This document shows positions 1 through 11,206 of a stretch of DNA of 64,000 nt, piece by piece; positions within the stretch are counted from its first letter, which is position 1, and every line of letters starts with the position of its first letter. The stretch comes from Tribonema minus (taxonomy: Eukaryota; Sar; Xanthophyceae; Tribonematales; Tribonemataceae): assembly GCA_017506865.1 (NCBI GenBank), contig JAFCMP010000146.1, positions 682,001 to 746,000 on the forward strand. Reading direction: 5' to 3'. Below the pieces are notes generated by a model, which had not been told where the DNA came from, ran no database searches, and saw nothing but the letters and a program-made list of their open reading frames with translations. The position numbers and the translations under genes were made by a program.

Positions 1-306
1 GGTGCATGACAGCAACCCTGCATCATGTGTATATTAGCACATCCAAAATAGTGTGCAGATGCAACTGCTCGACTGTCCTGCATAATTGTGTTCTGTGCAA
101 GAGCACAAGCCCGACACTAGCAGACGAATCCACCATCAAAGCATCCACGATACAGCAAACACTGTCACTGCCACAGCCGTTGCGGTAAAATCCTGCTCTA
201 CCCACCAAATACACCGCAACCTGTCAGTGGCAAATCATCATGGTGACACTGACGCAGTAAGCAACGACCTGCTCATGTACATTTCTGTAAGGCAGAGGTG
301 ACGTAC

Positions 307-1229
307 CTTGTTGCTGGCGTCCGTCACACGAGGCTGGCCAGCAATGTACTTGTCCAGCTCCGCCTCCAGTCCAGGCACATCAGCTCCCGCCTTGTACAGA
401 AGGCGGTTCGCCAGACCCTGAAGGGCGCGCAATGCGTGCACAGACAGTGCGATTGCGTGTCAATAACTGGTGGTGCAACAAACTCAATGAAGTGAGTGCG
501 GTAATACAGTTCCGGAGAAGAGTGCGACAAATGCGTGCTGCACAAACAACTACTTCAAATTGGAATGATTCAAGGAGGTGTGCTGGCATGCGAGCAACGA
601 TTTAGACTAGAGGGCATTGGGCTCAGCTCATGGCATCATACTTTCTTGACGTAAGCCGCCACTGTGAAATGCATGTCATACTGGTAAGCTGCTGCTTCAT
701 GCCACAGAGAAGTCACCACAAAACATGCGGTCTTGTAGACAAGCTTGAAGTGCGTGTCGCAATTTTCCACGTGTCGTCAAAGAAAAAATGGCATATGACA
801 GCGGCATCTGCAGCAGCAGCTAGTTCAAGCCTCGTTCGCTTAGCGTACCTGCGGTCCCTCATTGAGCAGGGACTTGAGCAGCAGCTCGCTTTCCACCATC
901 TGGGCGCTGTTTTCGTCAGCCAGCGATGGGAGCCTGGCTACCGCATCCCAGGCTTTCTCCGTGAATTGCTCGGGATTCAGGCTAGATCCGCTTGCGGAGC
1001 TCTGCATCACGAGCCTGCTGGCCCTGGTCTTGGGTCTGGAGCTGCACAGCGCCGCCACGGACGGCGCGGCAGAAACACGTGTAACGATGGATGTCGCCGC
1101 TGTGCGCGACGCCACAGCTCGACTGCTGCTGAACGTGGTGCCGGGAGTGATGAATGCCCGGCTCTGCACCGCCAGTAGCGCGAATACTATCAGCCCCGAT
1201 CTCCATGGTACTGCCTTTGATGTCACCAT
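307..1229 (-). CDS. clpB: Plastid ClpB-type chaperone, N-terminal part (partial gene)
   Basis: This is the 5' end of an AAA+ disaggregase gene that runs off the left edge. Exon 1 is 1229-849 and exon 2 is 417-307; both junctions are GT-AG and phase 0, and exon 2 ends at a clean AAG|GTACGT donor, so the next exon lies outside the window. Residues 1-25 form a signal peptide ending in SRA followed by Phe26, then a Ser/Arg/Ala-rich stretch like a transit peptide. From about residue 84 the protein reads NPEQFTEKAWDAV, the hallmark start of the ClpB N-domain, followed by ESELLLKSLLNE and, in exon 2, GLANRLLYKAGAD, all typical of ClpB. The AAA+ modules are not in view. ClpB-type proteins resolve aggregated proteins with Hsp70. 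The leader predicts import into a complex red-lineage plastid. It is divergent from sulfotransferase 1, 327 bp away. The identity is strong; the compartment is inferred. Confidence 0.85.
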
Positions 1230-1556
1230 GGCTCGTGCGGTGTTAGTACTGCCTCGGACTGTCAGATCCTCGTGAGTGCAGGAACGTCTCTGTGCCCGCT
1301 GAATGTTAAAGCTGGTGCGTGGCGTCCTGGCGCAGAAGTAACAAAATGCCGATGCCGTCCTGTCTCACTTTTGCACCTGCGTGCTGGTTGTGTGTGTGGG
1401 CACAAACACTCCTGTACTTCAACCATCTTGTTCCAGAAAATTTGGACTTCAACTACTTGCACTTGCACTTGAAGTTTCCCCCGCGGAAGAGAGAGCCAGC
1501 CTTTCCCGCAGTGGTCGCGCCACTGGAGATACCCCGGGGCATGCAAGCGTCACCCA
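1230..1556. promoter_or_regulatory. Divergent intergenic region between clpB and sulfotransferase 1
   Basis: These 327 bp separate two start codons that point away from each other, so both promoters and 5' UTRs must lie here. The segment contains clustered CTTCAACTACTTG / ACTTGCACTTGAAG motifs around 1445-1475. No TATA box or other defined element could be assigned. Confidence 0.4.
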
Positions 1557-4500
1557 ATGCAAGGGCTCCTCACTACCTTGCGATGGCTCCTGAGCGTCCT
1601 TGCTTGCGCCTTCCTTGTCACATATATTCCTACCCTGCTGAGCTACATCACACAGACACCTCTTCTGGACACGCCACAAGTGACGGGCATCGTCTCTACC
1701 AACGGCACGCCACTCAAAAACGGTGCGGATTCTGCGGAGCGGACCTCGTGGCTGGACATCGAGCACACAACGGTGATGATCTCAGGTCAGCCGCGTAGGT
1801 AATTTTTGTTCAATTGTGTAGGGGTTGGGCCTCGAGCCTCTTGTACTGAGCACTTGCATTTGTCCTGGCTGACTCGCTCTGGCCAACTATATCTTGTGGC
1901 TCCTGCGGCATTTGTCTAGTGCCACAACAGGATCGTTGGCACGGCGGCTTCGGTGCCTTCGACCCAGGAGGCTGCCAGAGCTGCATGACATGTTGCAGCT
2001 GTCAAATCAAGTTGGAACCAAAGCTATCGAGCTGAAGTGCAGCGCTTCTGCTGTGTTTTCAAGCAGTCGCGGGCTGTTGGTGCGTGCCATGTGCTTGCAA
2101 ACGTGCCACCCTTTGCACTACAAATGGGCTATGCTATTGTGCGCACTGCTGCTCAGGTCACGGACGCAGTGGCAGCAGCTTGACAGGCAGCCTGTTTGTT
2201 AGCCCCGAGTGGGCCTACTTTTATGAGCCGCTGGCGAGAATGGCGTATCCTGGCGCTGCGGAGCGGCTGGATGCCAGACTGGCGCAGGGGGAGCACACTA
2301 ACTGCAGGCAAGAATATATGACACTCTTCCGAGTCAAGTGCAGTAGATGGCCTGTGGATTGAGTGTAGCTTGCCACATCCACTGTGTAAGATAGCAACTC
2401 ACTTGGAACACCTGTTCCTGTATGGAAGCCATCAGCTGTTGCTGTTATTGTAGCTGGGCCTCCTCATTCATTGTGCAAGATGGCGACTCACATCAAAAAC
2501 CTGCCCCATATGACAGCCATCAGTTCTTGCTGTACTGTATTTGTATGGTGGACTGAAAGTGAGCATCTGCTGATTGCTGCTGCTGCATGAAAATGCCATC
2601 GGTGATGACACCTGTAGCATTGCTAGTTTGAAGGCGAGTACCACAGGCGATTCTAGGTACCTGTATGCGCTGTGAAGCACATCACGCAAAGCGTCTCCAC
2701 CTTGCTGCTGTGTTGGACTCTGGTGCGCCTATGTATGATTGCTTACACCTGCAGGCCACAGACATCTCAGTGGTGATAATCAAGTTCCATTGTGTCCACT
2801 GCAGTCAGGGAGTGGCACAATTGGGGCCTGCCTGGAACACACAATATTCCCCATTCGCCACAATGGCAGAGTCGCATAATAAAACTCTCAATGTGTCACT
2901 GGCAGACCATATGCTGGTAGTGCACAAACAGCTTGCGTGATTGAGAAATCAAAACTGTCAGCGAGTGGTGGCCTCAGAACACACAGCCAAGCATCAGTCA
3001 GCGTGACACGACCTGCTGACTAGATTTACCACATCCGCTCCTGACTCTTCTGCACAGCAGTCAGCAGTCAAGCACACACACACTTTGTCACTTCACATGC
3101 GCCAGAAGAGGCATTACGGGACGCATCTCAACACTCCCTCCCACACCGCAGCAGCAGCGCTCATATGCACCTCCTACCTCCCCCCCTCCCCCCCACCATC
3201 CGCGGGGCAGGCGCGACACCCTGAACGAGCTGCACGAGGTGCGCTGCCCCGCGGCGGACATGCTGCTGCTGCTCGACCGCGCGCACTGCCGCGCCAGCGA
3301 CTACCCGCCGCGCGCCGCAGAGCTCGAGCTGCGCGGCGAACCCGTCGCCGCCGCCCTCGCGCACCTGCTGCGCGAGCGCCCGTGGCGCTACCACGCGCTC
3401 GGCGCGGAGGGCGGCTGCGACCACGTGACGCGGCACGGCGGCGTCGCCGTCAAGACCATTAGGATGAACGGGCGCCTCGCGGAATTCATGGATGCTGCGG
3501 AGAGGGTGGGGTCCGGCGTGGACCTGTGGATTCACTTGCTGAGGGATCCGCGCGCGGTGCTGGCGTCGCGGCTGGGGGTGACCTGGGTGAGACAAGGGGT
3601 GTGTGTGTGTGTGTGTGTGTGCGTGTGCGAACAGCGGTGTCAGGAGCTCTCTGGCTTTGGTGCTGGTGGGGCGTTGGTCTCTGCTTGTGGCAGTACTCGT
3701 GGCTCACGCGCACGGCAGGTCTGATGTGGGTGCGCGTCGTGCGATCGTCTTGTGCGGGTTGCGAGTGTGAGTGATTGGCATGCGAGCACTGTGTCAGAGC
3801 AATGAGGAGTTGATGCAGTGCTGCAATGCGGCATGGAGAGTGGATTGCGCGAGTGCTTGCATGCACCCGCTACCTGAGCCCACTGGTATCAGGGCCGGTA
3901 CGCCCCAATTGCTGTGCATGTTGTGATTCAAGCGACTTGGCTCATGCCATGAAGGCACGATCTGCAAGCACGATGGTCAGCCACCGATGGTCAGCCACCG
4001 TCATCGTATTCCTGTATGCCTCGTCGCCGCGGATAACATGATGTCACATACTTCGATGTACATGCACTCATATGAAATTGGCAATCCCTCAGCTGCTTGA
4101 AGTGCACTCCGAGGGGTACTGTGGCATCCCCGACTACCAAGCAAGGGTATACCTCGCCACTGTCACATACACAGTGGCCTCCTGCGCAAGTCATACCTGG
4201 ACTTCATCCAAGACGCAGCTGTCATCAAACTGCGCACTGTCGAATGTATCTTCAATGCTGTCTGCAATGAGTGGTCGTGCCTCATGCATCGACGACCTTG
4301 TTGTATGCTTCCTCGTGGCAGGGGAGGCCTGACAACCGCACATACGAAGCCACGTTTGCATGGGCAGACGACATGTGCTCAGCGACCATGACGGACCTTG
4401 CAGCCACCGAAGGCAGGGTGAGTGCGCGCGGCGGTACTGCTTGACATTGTGGGAGCGCACAGTTACGGCAGTTACAACTTTACGGCAGTTACAACATTGA

Positions 4501-5592
4501 GTAACACTTGAAGAACTTGCGTGTGACCACATTCAGTATAGCATTGCAGATGCAGAGGTGCAGAGGGCAGTGCTGTAGAATCTGCGTGCGTTGCTGAATT
4601 GATGTTTTTGTCATGCGCATCTACGAACCTCTGTATGCGCCCATGTGCACGGTGGGCTCATGACTCGTGATGGCTGCAACAGAGCGCATCACTTTGCATT
4701 TGGCCCACTCAAACTGTTGTCGGTGATTGTCATGGAAGTATTCAGAGACGCATCATATGCACAGCATCGGCATTGCAGTTTGTATAAGTGTTGACATTCG
4801 AGTTGCTGCAGCGAGAGTGCATCTGCTTGCTTGTCTTGAGGCAACAAACTGACAGTAGAGCGTGCCAATAACTTGTGCGTACTTGGATGCTCAACTCCTT
4901 ATGAATCCAGTGTCACAAATCGCAGTTTATGACTGCTTTGCTCCGCTCGTGGACGCCACTGCTGAGACGTTGGCGGCCTTGGCTGAGCACTGACATCACA
5001 ATCAGTAGACACAGGCTTTACCCTGCTGATGCCTCAATGTCATTGTTAGCTTTCCCTCAGCCTGATGCAGCACAGTACCTCATTCACCCGCCTGAGATGC
5101 ACCGCCCCCCCCCCCCCCCCCCCTCTCCCCTCCCCCCAGCCTAACTACAAGCTGGTCCAGTATGAGCACCTCGCGCTGCACTCGGAGGCGACAGCGGAGA
5201 GCGTGTACGCGCTGCTAGACGCGCGCCTGCCCCCCGAGGTGCGCGCCAAGATGCAGCAGAACGACTTCATCAACCACGGCAACGCGACGTACGCGGAGAA
5301 GCTCGCCGCCTTCACGGAGGCGGTTAATAAGCCGTACGCGACGTCGCCGCGCAAGTCCACCAAGCGCATGAACCGCTGGCACGCCGTGCTCACGCAGCCC
5401 GAGATCGACGCGGTGCAGGACGCGTGCGCGCCGCTGCTGGCGCTGCACTACCCGCAGGAGCCGCGCTTCACGAAGCCTGCGCAGGAGCAGGAGGCCGACG
5501 CGCAGCAGCTGCAGCAGCACCAACAGCAGCAGCAGCAGCAGCACGAGAAGCAGCCGCCGCCGCCGGGTAACAAGACGGATGCCGCTGTCTAG
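1557..5592 (+). CDS. Carbohydrate (GAG-type) sulfotransferase, type II membrane protein
   Basis: Five exons (1557-1785, 2157-2307, 3211-3586, 4322-4417, 5140-5592) join in frame to a 434-residue protein ending in TAG. The enzyme should move sulfate from PAPS to a sugar hydroxyl in the Golgi. Residues about 8-32 form a hydrophobic signal anchor with a short N-terminal tail. The 5'-phosphosulfate-binding loop is GHGRSGSS (residues 77-84), followed by an EPL motif; the 3'-phosphate-binding motif is RDPRAVLASR (238-247). Exon 5 holds YKLVQYEHLAL and a C-terminal RW..VLTQPEIDAVQDAC segment typical of the carbohydrate sulfotransferase 1/3/5/6/7-like group. The C-terminus is rich in Gln (CAG repeats) and Pro. 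Intron 2 has a GC donor (CAG|GCAAGA): only this donor gives the phase 2 needed by the acceptor at 3211. The acceptor substrate cannot be told from sequence. Confidence 0.87.
3599..3621. repeat. (GT)n microsatellite in intron 3 of sulfotransferase 1
   Basis: An almost pure GT dinucleotide run begins 12 bases after the donor of intron 3. It is probably polymorphic in length. Confidence 0.85.
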
Positions 5593-5695
5593 TGGGGATA
5601 CCCGCGCAAACAGCAGCAGCAGCAGGAGGAGCAGGAGCCGCTGCCGCCACAAAGTAACAACTCAAACGCCACTCCTCAGTGGGGTATGCGTGCCT

Positions 5696-5730
<35 letters not shown>

Positions 5731-5752
5731 ACGGCCACTCCAGCAGGTCCTC

Positions 5753-5783
<31 letters not shown>

Positions 5784-5935
5784 CGCCGCTTTAGCCACCG
5801 CTGCCGCCGCCGAGCAACAGCACGGCTGCTCCCCGGTGAGGTCACATGCATGCAGGCTGTAACGGCCACTACTCTGTGCAATGCTGCAGCTGCTGCTGCG
5901 GCGGCACCGCTGCCGCTGCCGCTGCACTAAGCAGA
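5502..5935. repeat. CAG/CTG-rich tracts at the 3' end of sulfotransferase 1
   Basis: Trinucleotide CAG runs start inside the last exon, where they encode polyglutamine, and continue past the stop at 5592, with long pure runs near 5699-5729 and 5755-5783. All six frames give open but meaningless poly-Gln, poly-Ser, poly-Ala or poly-Leu peptides here, so they are not counted as genes. The tracts beyond 5592 are probably 3' UTR and flank. Confidence 0.8.
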
Positions 5936-6935
5936 ATTGAAGCCTGCAGAGGAGCAAGGCGCCGATGCTGCGCATATGCGCTGCGCGGCGTGCGTGGCAT
6001 CCTGCTGCAGTGCTGCAACAACGCGCTGCACACGTTCGCTTGCACCGCAAGCCTGGAGTGGTCACTTCCAGAGCACACCGCCGCAGCAGCAGCTGTGTAC
6101 ATGCGCTGCTTACTGCAGCTGTCTACAATGCCGCCTAAAGCTCTGTTGAGTGGACTCAATGATCAACATGCAGCATGGCGGCTCCGGAGCACCCCTCCCT
6201 GGATGACTGCCAATATGGAAACAGGGGGGTCTATTTCACCTGTCAGTGAGTCTGCGCACCTCCGCGCTGGAGGGAGGCCCGGGATATACAGCCGGTGGAC
6301 ACATCTGGGTGAGGGCAACAGCACTGCCGAGCTGATGATGCGCTTTGCAAGTTTTTGCCCGTACACTTGGTCACAGACCAGAGTCATGCACACCGATGGC
6401 ACCTTTTGTGTGTGAACATGAGCCTTCGCAAGCATCCGTGCACAGGGTCAGGCATTATGATCCTTCTGAGTATACACTTATCGCACATAGATGTACCTGC
6501 CCTCAACCTCCTCCCTCCATCAGAATCAATACCATGACTGGCATTCCTCGCGTCAGAACTCGGGTTAGGGCCCAGTTCGTCCATGCGCGCTATCTCAAGA
6601 AGCTCAATGTCAAACACACTGTGTCACACGCATGGTAATGTCTCTTGCGGCAATGAGAGTGGTGCGTGTGTGCTGCATGTGCTGTTTGTGCCTTGCTCAT
6701 CACTGCCTGCCGTGCTTGATACCGTGCCCGTACACACGCCCATCCACAATGATCTGCGTATGTAGGTTCGCCTAGCATATGAGTCATGATATGACGTGTA
6801 ATTACACTTTTCACAGCAGGCACAGGCTGCGTAGCCCAATTCTGTACCGAAGTACCTTGTCATGTATGTGCATGGCTGCCGCATGTACCCACCTATTCTG
6901 GTCATCATGATCAGAATTGCTACAAACTTACCACT
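5936..6935. other. Intergenic stretch without recognisable gene
   Basis: No exon, RNA gene or repeat family could be recognised here on either strand. Open frames are short and have random-looking composition. Confidence 0.5.
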
Positions 6936-7220
6936 TTGGCAATAGGGTCATTTGGCAGCATCGGGGAGCAGGGGCGGAAGCTGCTGGAGGCTGTGGCGAC
7001 GGAGTATGCCAGCAGGATGTCAGTGCCCGGAGGAGCGCGCCCTAAAGCTCTCAAGGGCATCGCCCTGGCGCGCTTATGCTCGGCTCTGTCGGCAGCGCTC
7101 CACATGGCGTACTCTGGCCGCGTCATGACACACATTGCAAAACCTAGGGGGGGGGGGGGCACATGGAGGAGGGCGTAGGGGAGGATCCCGAGATGCCATT
7201 TGGCGGCGGCAGCGTTTGGT
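6936..7220 (+). mobile_element. Possible LINE-type retroelement 3'-end remnant
   Basis: An open frame from 6936 reads SFGSIGEQGRKLLEAVA and continues with a basic, Ala/Leu-rich stretch, ending in a G-run and a 3' tail. The composition and layout resemble the extreme C-terminus of LINE reverse transcriptase polyproteins, which often carry an FG.WG...LL motif followed by an Arg/Ala/Leu helix. This likeness is weak by eye. Independent support for a dispersed element comes from 45536-45644, where about 105 bp match 7106-7218 closely, including the G-run and the sequence GAGATGCCATTTGGCGGC. No ATG start and no other domain are visible, so it is a 5'-truncated relic if real. Confidence 0.4.
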
Positions 7221-8366
7221 TGGTTGTCGTTGAGACGCTTTCAGACTGTCACACGACATGTAGATTCCGTACAGCAAGCTTCAAGTTAGATGCCATTCAT
7301 CTGGGCTGTTTCACGCCCTGAGCGAGAATTAACAAAAAGTAATATGAGGAAAGGAAGCCTGTTGTGATGATGGTAGTAAATAAAGCTCAGTCGCACCACG
7401 GTAGTCAACTCCCATGGTCTGCTTGCTCTGCATTGTGAGATGGGAGTATGATGTGTGTTTCACAGATGCCATGTTTTCCTGTACTCGCCTAGGTTTCATG
7501 TGCTTCGATTTGTAGCCACTCAGAGAACACACCTGATTAGCACACCATTGAAAGCCGGCTGAACCTGCTGCAAGCACAAAATTGAGTCCTCAAACCCTGG
7601 CCCTAGGCTGTTTCCTGTATGCACGCTGCATGGCACTACCAGTGGTCTTGCACATCAGACCACTCCTATTAGACGTGCATGCGACCTACAGGGGTTGAGA
7701 ATGAAGGGCTGCAGCGCACACTGTGCTGTTGTCGTCAGATATGCTCAACAGAGTTGTTGATTAGCATCGAGGAAGTTAACCTCAGAGAATTACGCCCATC
7801 AGTTGGGTACGCCTTTGCAGCAACAGCTACACGGTCAACTTCAAGCATGTTCACTTGAAGTTCAACACCTTGACACATCATTCAAATGCTTTCAACTGAC
7901 ACACTGGCTTGACCAGGTGTGGCAGTCGCACTCAATGCCCTCGCGTAATACCAGTACATCTGACAGCAATAACAGGCACTTCTACTAGCGAAGGGGCTGG
8001 TTAGGCTGGTTACGCACCTCATGCTAACCTACACCAATAGGTATGTATGTACGAAACTGTACGACAAGGTGAACGGCTATTGACGGCTACGGCTGATGTT
8101 GAAGCGGATCAAAGCACAACCTGAGGTCTGCAGGTGCCGCAAACAGGACAGAAATTTGCAGCAATGTACTTGTCTGATTCTTTTGACCCAAACATAATTA
8201 GGCATCGTCACGTCATTGACAACAAGATGCGCAAGGCACACCACAACACCAACTAGCCGCGGCATGACCAGCATACCTAGGTATGCACCACCTTAGTGCT
8301 GAGAACTGTGCTACTGTCATGCACGTCAAACTCGCAGATGCTGAGCTCTTCTTGTGCCAATGGCTG
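7221..8366. other. Intergenic stretch without recognisable gene
   Basis: Nothing with coding character was found. It contains the motif ACTTGAAGT and its inverse (near 7838-7862) that recurs in many introns of the window. It probably includes the 3' UTR of the minus-strand ATPase gene. Confidence 0.5.
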
Positions 8367-10980
8367 TCATGCATCAACAACTGCGCGCACGGCCATAAAG
8401 CAGATCTTATGGTGGCTTGCCAAAATTTGTATGAATACACGTACTTCAGAAGTATTATAATGTATGTATTTATAAACATGCCTCGTGTGTATCTGGCTTG
8501 TGGCTCTAGTAGGTTGCTGGCTTGTGGCTCTAGTAGGTTGTTGCAAGGTCTGGCGCAACATGCTCATGCAGTGCAGCGCCACGGTCGACGGCGCAGTGAC
8601 CAGCCTGGCCTTATTAACGCCGATGCCGCGCTCAAACGCCTCCTCGCTGATGTCTCGCGCCCACTTGCTGTGAGGCCGCAAGCAGAGCGCGTTGGCCCTG
8701 ATAAGCGCAAGTAACGCTTGTCGCCCAATCAGCGCCTCCATCTGCGCCTGCTGCACGGCGTTGTGCTTGTGGTCTAGCAGCAGCAGGGCGGCATCTGCGT
8801 ACTGGCGTGCTGACCATCCATCGCCGCCCTTGGCTGCATCTTCGACAGCCTCCAGTGTGGGACTCGTGACAGCCTCGAGAACTGCTCAGCGGCGCAGGCA
8901 ACAGGCACTCAGCGTGAGGAAGCGTGTACGGGCAGAGGTAAATATGTGCTCAACTGAGGCATGAGCTGAAAGTGAAGTGCACTCGGCTGAACTTGAAGCT
9001 ACCCGTCTGCACTACAGCACACGTCAGAGCCATAATGCCCCTGGCAAACAGCGCACAAAGTCACAGAGAGTGCCGATACTGCAGGCACCATCACCCAAAT
9101 CCAACAGCACTTGCAATTTGGGCGTGCTTACCAGATGCCCAATCCCTGTTGTTGGATGGAGACTTGTATGGCGCAACGGTGCGTACGAGCGCACCAGCGT
9201 TCCCGCCGCACACCTGCAGAATATACAAGACAACGGACCTGTGTCATGCACATGATGGGTAACAACGAGCCACAGATGTCACAACAGTTGCGCAATCGCG
9301 CTGAGCACCCAAGAGACCGCATCACATGTGGTGCCCTACCAGCAATGGGCCCTGCTATATAAACAGTGAGTCGCACCCCGAGCTGTCAGACAGCATCACC
9401 ATGATCCGCCGTACGTCGCCGCAATTGTATCCGCCTCTGAAACGCGCACTATGCTGAAGGAATGGGTTTCGCACCATGCCCCATACTATCAGCCACAATC
9501 ACCAGATAACAGCACGATTCACCTCATAAATTTTTGCCCAGTCAGTGTCCGAGACGACCGCATCTGCGGGCAGCCCGCTGTGCTTGATCAAGAACTCCTT
9601 GGCATCCGCCTCCACGAAGTCGCCCACCACATTGGCTGACCACGCTGTATCGCCTACGGCTGGCAGCAGACACAATCGTGACACAATGGCAGCAGAATCA
9701 GAAGTGAAGAGCTGTCAGCAGACACAACTGTGACAGAAACAGGAGACACATCTCTGACAGAAACAAGAGTGCAGCATGGCAATAGACACAATTTGGCAAG
9801 CATGGCAAAAAAATCCAAGATGAGGCGATCAAGTGACAGTCTGCAGCGTGCCTGCAATGCACTGCAGCGCGCAACTGACAGTACGCCATGCAGCTCCCGC
9901 ACTACTCAAGACAATGACAAGGTTGCATTGCATGCCGCATACAGGTGTGTGCGTTTCTGCACTGCTCTACAGGCGCTGTGAGCCTCCTGAGTAAAAGAAG
10001 TGCGCAAACCAACCACCTTTGGCTATTTTCTTGACACGGAAGCTCCGCCTACAGAAATGCAGATGCCCCAGGTGCAGGTACACAACAGTCACCTTTCGTC
10101 AGCCAGTCCTGGATGCAGTATTCACACGTGACGAGCACCACATGCGCAGCGCGGTCCTGCTTGGTGATCTTCTTCAAGTACTGCATGAGCGCATGCAGGT
10201 CCGCCGCGTGCTCTACGGACCAGTTCATGAGCTCATTCGCCTCATCCAGCACTATGACGGGTCGGGGAAGGTGCGGGCCCGCCCCGGCCTCGCTCCATGC
10301 GCCGAGCAGTTCCGAGTACATGTCGATTGCGTACTGGACATCGACTGGCTGGCCCTTCTTCGTGTACTGCTCGACGGCCTGAACAATGCTCAGTTGCTGA
10401 CCGCCCAGACCCACCTTGACCGCTGCCCAGTGCCCGCTGAGGTCCGGCAAGCCAGCAATGGACGCCGGTAGTCCCTGTTTTATGAGGGCTCTGGTGAAGT
10501 CGGCGGGGTTGCTAGCGCGAAAGCCGCGGCAATCGATGTAGCAGGTGCCGTCGAGGAGGCGGTCCCTGGCAAATTTTCTGATCAGCTGAGTCTTGCCACT
10601 ATCCCTCGGGCCCAACAGAAGTGTGATGCAGGATGGCTGGCCCGCCAGCAACGTCTCCAGCTCAACGCGCTCGAGCCGACGGTCATAATAGCTTACGACG
10701 TCGCTGATCACGGTGTCTCCGTCCTGCGTGTTCGCTGCCACCTGTCGAAGCCTTGACGGCAGAGATGAGCTCAAGTAGTAGCATTAAGCGTGAGCAGGGC
10801 ATGGGTGAGAGGAGTGGACAACAGGGTTACCGACGGCGTGCATCGCGCTCAGTGTTCTCAGTCATGTTACCTGCTGGTGCATATGGGGGCGCGCCCCACG
10901 TGCACCTGGCCAAAGTGGAACGCAGAAACGAGGCGGCCGCCGCAGGAGAGGATGAGCGCCACCACAGCTGAAAATTTCAT
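8367..10980 (-). CDS. Predicted plastid P-loop (archaeal/STAND-type) ATPase
   Basis: Five exons (10980-10871, 10769-10093, 9659-9523, 9213-9132, 8881-8367) join with matching phases (2, 1, 0, 1) into 506 residues ending in TGA. Residues 1-20 are a signal peptide ending LVSA, with Phe21 next, which suggests the bipartite plastid leader of red-lineage algae. The ATPase core has Walker A GPRDSGKT (90-97), Walker B VIVLDE (208-213), a following VVLVTCEY strand like sensor 1, and a VCGGN motif at the start of exon 4. This order is that of the archaeal ATPase/STAND class (ATPase_2), which act as switches or scaffolds. A C-terminal helical part follows, with GRQALLALIRANALCLRPH. The last 60 residues look unconserved and include a duplicated QQPTRATS caused by a 24-bp repeat. 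The partner and task are unknown. The exon 2 acceptor (CTTGAG|C) is chosen by phase only. Confidence 0.78.
8495..8542. repeat. 24-bp tandem duplication in the last exon of the ATPase gene
   Basis: Two adjacent 24-bp units beginning GGCTTGTGGCTCTAGTAGGT differ only at their last bases. The unit is a multiple of three, so it duplicates eight residues (QQPTRATS) near the C-terminus without shifting the frame. Confidence 0.9.
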
Positions 10981-11206
10981 GATGGCGTGAGTCAGAATAA
11001 ACGTGTATTTCAAAGTCAACTGCGAGACTTCAAGATGCAGTTGTCTTTTGCAAGGTCGCGAGAGCCAAGTGCTTTGCACACCCGTTGGTAGCAGCATCTT
11101 TTACCGACCTCACAGACCGCAATCTTGTGCAATCTATTGGCCCTGGATACTTCAGCTTTGCCTTCATAACCCCACGCTTGCGCGACCCTACAAGGAGCAG
11201 TTCGCC

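Noticed and set aside
630..1178. A 182-codon plus-strand open frame opposite clpB
   Set aside because: It is the antisense shadow of clpB exon 1, which has clear homology on the minus strand.
5468..6065. Several long overlapping frames on both strands downstream of sulfotransferase 1
   Set aside because: They are poly-Leu, poly-Ala, poly-Ser or poly-Gln readings of CAG/CTG repeats and carry no other signal.
10019..10471. A 150-codon plus-strand open frame opposite the ATPase gene
   Set aside because: Antisense shadow of ATPase exon 2, where Walker A and B are read on the other strand.
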